A program made the translations under genes and the position numbers. Shown one piece after another: positions 62,132 to 64,000 of a stretch of 64,000 nucleotides of DNA. A model generated the notes under the pieces. That model made no database searches and was not told the origin of the DNA. It worked only from the letters and a program-made list of their open reading frames with translations. This DNA comes from Bernardetia sp. (GTDB taxonomy: Bacteria; Bacteroidota; Bacteroidia; Cytophagales; Bernardetiaceae). The stretch covers positions 1 through 64,000 of the forward strand of contig JAHDBD010000004.1 of assembly GCA_020630575.1 (NCBI GenBank), given 5' to 3'. The stretch's first letter is position 1, and the number at the start of each line of letters is the position of its first letter.

Positions 62132-64000
62132 TTAATTCATTTGTGAAGGTTTAAAACCAAATATTAGTATGTCATCAATTTGTTGAGTTTTATTTCCCAT
62201 CCAATCTGTAAGTGTATTTTTTAAAAAAGATTTTTGTTCTGAGAAAGGTAGTCTAGAACATTCTAATAAAGTATTTCTGAATCTCTTTGTTGTAAATTTC
62301 TTATCGTTTTCTCCTCCAAATTGGTCTTGAAAACCATCTGTAAAGAGATAGAAACTTATGTTTGGATTTTGTTTCAAATCTATAGTATGTGTTGTAAATG
62401 GCTTTTTATTGAATTGATTCTTAATAAGACTTCCACCAATAGACTGTCTGTCTGCCTTTATTATGTTTACCTCTCCATTTTCCACATAAATAAGAGGATT
62501 TTTTGCTCCAGAATATTCCAAAATCTGTGTGTCTAAATCATATACACAGATGGCTGCATCCATTCCATCTCTAACCTGTGTATCTGTTTGACGCAATGCT
62601 TTTATAACACCTTGATTCAATTTATCTAAAACATGGGATGCTTTGGTAACTGATTTATTCTCTACAATTTCATTTAATAAATCATTTCCAATCAAAGACA
62701 TAAATGCCCCTGGAACGCCATGTCCTGTACAATCAACAGCTCCAATAATTACTTTTTGATTAACCTGTTTGAAATAATAAAAATCTCCAGAAACAATATC
62801 TTTAGGTTTAAAAAACACAAAGGAGTCAGAAAAAACACTTTCAATCTCTTCCAAACTTGGTAGCATAGCATCTTGTATGCGCTTGGCATAGGTTATACTT
62901 GAAGTAATATCTTGATTTTTTTTCTCAATGACTAAGTTTTGCTCGTGTAGTCGCTCAAGATTTACAGAAAGTTCTTCATTAACGACATTCAATTCTTCTG
63001 TACGTTCTACTACTCGTTCTTCTAATTTTTTGTTTTGATTCTCTACAAGTTCTCTATGTCTTTCTGATGCCTCTAAAACTTCTTCTTGCAGTTTTTCTTG
63101 CCCTTTTTTATAAAAATCTATCTTAGCAGCTAATGCTACAGAAAGCAATATCATTTCTATTGCCGAACCGAATAAAATGCCATTAGAAGTAACATCATTA
63201 TAAGGAATTATCTCTGCTCCTGCTAAAACAAATAAAAGTGTTCCTATTAAATAAAATGTCCATCCTACAATAATATATTTGGCTGGTTTATACCCTTTAT
63301 AATAAATAAAAATAGCAGCAGCCAAAGCATTTATGGTAGATAAACCTGCAACAATTTGGTTGATAAGTGATGCAAGAGGTTTAAAGCCTAATAAACTTAC
63401 TAGTAAACCTAACAAAAAAGTAGCTAAGACAATATGTAGTGTGATATGAAAAAAGCGTGAATTCTTCTTTGTATTTAGAAAGTCTATCAAGAATAAACTT
63501 GCAAATGTTCCTGATAAAGAATGAATAACAGGAGCATAGTGATTTAGAAAAGGAAAATCAAATAGAAAAAACTCAAACAAATGTCCTCTTAGTTGCGACA
63601 TCGCCAAACCAAGAAACAATAAATAACTTAAATAATATAAATATCCTTTTTCTTTAATTGTAAAGAAAATAAATAAATTATATAATACCATTACAATCAC
63701 AAAACCATAATAAATCCCCTCAGCTAAATCCACTTTATGATCCCTTTCAAGATAAAATTCAATAGGAGCAATGCGAAAAGGAGCTTGAAAATAATCACTT
63801 TCTATGCGTAAATAGATTGTTTTTTTCTGATTTTTAGGTAATTCAAGAGGAATTAAAAATACATTGGTTTGAATAAATCGCTTTTCAAATGGCAGTGAAA
63901 AACCTAAAGAAGTTTTTTTGAAGGAATTGGTAGTATTATTTTCTATTGGAATAAATACATCAATATCAGCTAGTCCGTTTCCAATTTCTAAATACCATTT
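62132..64000 (-). CDS. 7TMR-DISM receptor with SpoIIE phosphatase, tandem copy 3 (5' end outside window)
   Basis: Third paralogue of the array. The frame stays open to the window edge: codons at 63734-64000 encode KWYLEIGNGLADIDVFIP and later DYFQAPFRIAPIEFYLERDH, which is the DISMED2 domain matching copies 1 and 2. So the GTG at 63733 is not the true start. The seven helices, coiled coil (EERVVERTEELNVVNEEL) and SpoIIE part with IGAVDCTGHGVPGAFMSL and FTDGFQDQFGG are complete. The remainder of the signal peptide and N-terminus is beyond the edge. Confidence 0.9.
   Translation of the reverse strand, partial: KWYLEIGNGLADIDVFIPIENNTTNSFKKTSLGFSLPFEKRFIQTNVFLIPLELPKNQKKTIYLRIESDYFQAPFRIAPIEFYLERDHKVDLAEGIYYGFVIVMVLYNLFIFFTIKEKGYLYYLSYLLFLGLAMSQLRGHLFEFFLFDFPFLNHYAPVIHSLSGTFASLFLIDFLNTKKNSRFFHITLHIVLATFLLGLLVSLLGFKPLASLINQIVAGLSTINALAAAIFIYYKGYKPAKYIIVGWTFYLIGTLLFVLAGAEIIPYNDVTSNGILFGSAIEMILLSVALAAKIDFYKKGQEKLQEEVLEASERHRELVENQNKKLEERVVERTEELNVVNEELSVNLERLHEQNLVIEKKNQDITSSITYAKRIQDAMLPSLEEIESVFSDSFVFFKPKDIVSGDFYYFKQVNQKVIIGAVDCTGHGVPGAFMSLIGNDLLNEIVENKSVTKASHVLDKLNQGVIKALRQTDTQVRDGMDAAICVYDLDTQILEYSGAKNPLIYVENGEVNIIKADRQSIGGSLIKNQFNKKPFTTHTIDLKQNPNISFYLFTDGFQDQFGGENDKKFTTKRFRNTLLECSRLPFSEQKSFLKNTLTDWMGNKTQQIDDILIFGFKPSQMN

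Noticed and set aside
1-64000. tRNA, rRNA, CRISPR array or replication origin
   Set aside because: No cloverleaf with conserved TTCRA arm, rRNA segment, regular short direct repeats or DnaA box cluster was recognised by eye; a covariance search would be needed to exclude small RNAs.

Overview
The window is a 64 kb piece of an AT-rich (roughly one-third GC by eye) chromosome from a Bacteroidota bacterium, most likely order Cytophagales (a Bernardetia/Flexibacter-like gliding marine bacterium). Supporting signs are SusC-like TonB receptors with a CarboxypepD_reg N-terminal domain, many lipoproteins with short lipoboxes, starts without clear Shine-Dalgarno sequences, PKD lipoproteins, and large 7TMR-DISM/PAS/GAF receptors ending in SpoIIE-type PP2C phosphatase domains. 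The genus is an inference.

Layout: 1-4.2 kb is an accessory patch: a REP-associated tyrosine transposase, a small DUF4304-like gene, a complete IS982-family element with a 7-bp target duplication, a Crp/Fnr regulator and a membrane protein, with two copies of a structured 90-bp repeat and REP-like hairpins. 4.2-12.2 kb carries a YfbK-like vWA lipoprotein, a polysaccharide flippase, a prolyl oligopeptidase, a lone OppB-type permease and a two-domain universal stress protein. 12.7-17.4 kb holds a PKD lipoprotein and a TonB receptor, followed by a small Cys-rich lipoprotein and glutamate dehydrogenase. 19.8-30.2 kb is a mostly minus-strand set of small unknown proteins, a SpoIIAA-like protein, a beta-lactamase-fold hydrolase, an RluA-type pseudouridine synthase, a hemerythrin, glutaminase and a second TonB receptor.

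30.9-33.3 kb is a tight minus-strand operon: an Lgt-fold membrane protein lacking the usual Lgt histidine, a multi-cysteine radical SAM enzyme resembling tetraether lipid synthase, and a two-TM peptide. It is the best candidate for an undescribed lipid-modifying system. 34.2-36.9 kb is the conserved acpP-fabF-rnc block. 37.3-43.9 kb is a co-directional signalling cluster: three SpoIIAA-like (STAS/SEC14) paralogues, a 1265-residue PAS/GAF/coiled-coil SpoIIE phosphatase, a SiaB-like kinase and a SiaC-like phospho-target, i.e. a SiaABC-type partner switch with extra STAS-like proteins and no diguanylate cyclase in view.

44-57.5 kb contains an M28 peptidase, nicotinate phosphoribosyltransferase, a HEPN-like protein, two tandem propeller-OmpA proteins plus a relic of a third copy, phosphatidylserine synthase, a metal ABC permease and small enzymes. 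From 57.5 kb to the right edge there are three tandem 7TMR-DISM/SpoIIE receptors, the last cut by the window end. Several dispersed intergenic hairpin elements recur, including a roughly 120-200 bp array of short hairpins with CTCA/CTGAG-type loops at 37.1 and 47.9 kb. No tRNA, rRNA or CRISPR array was seen.
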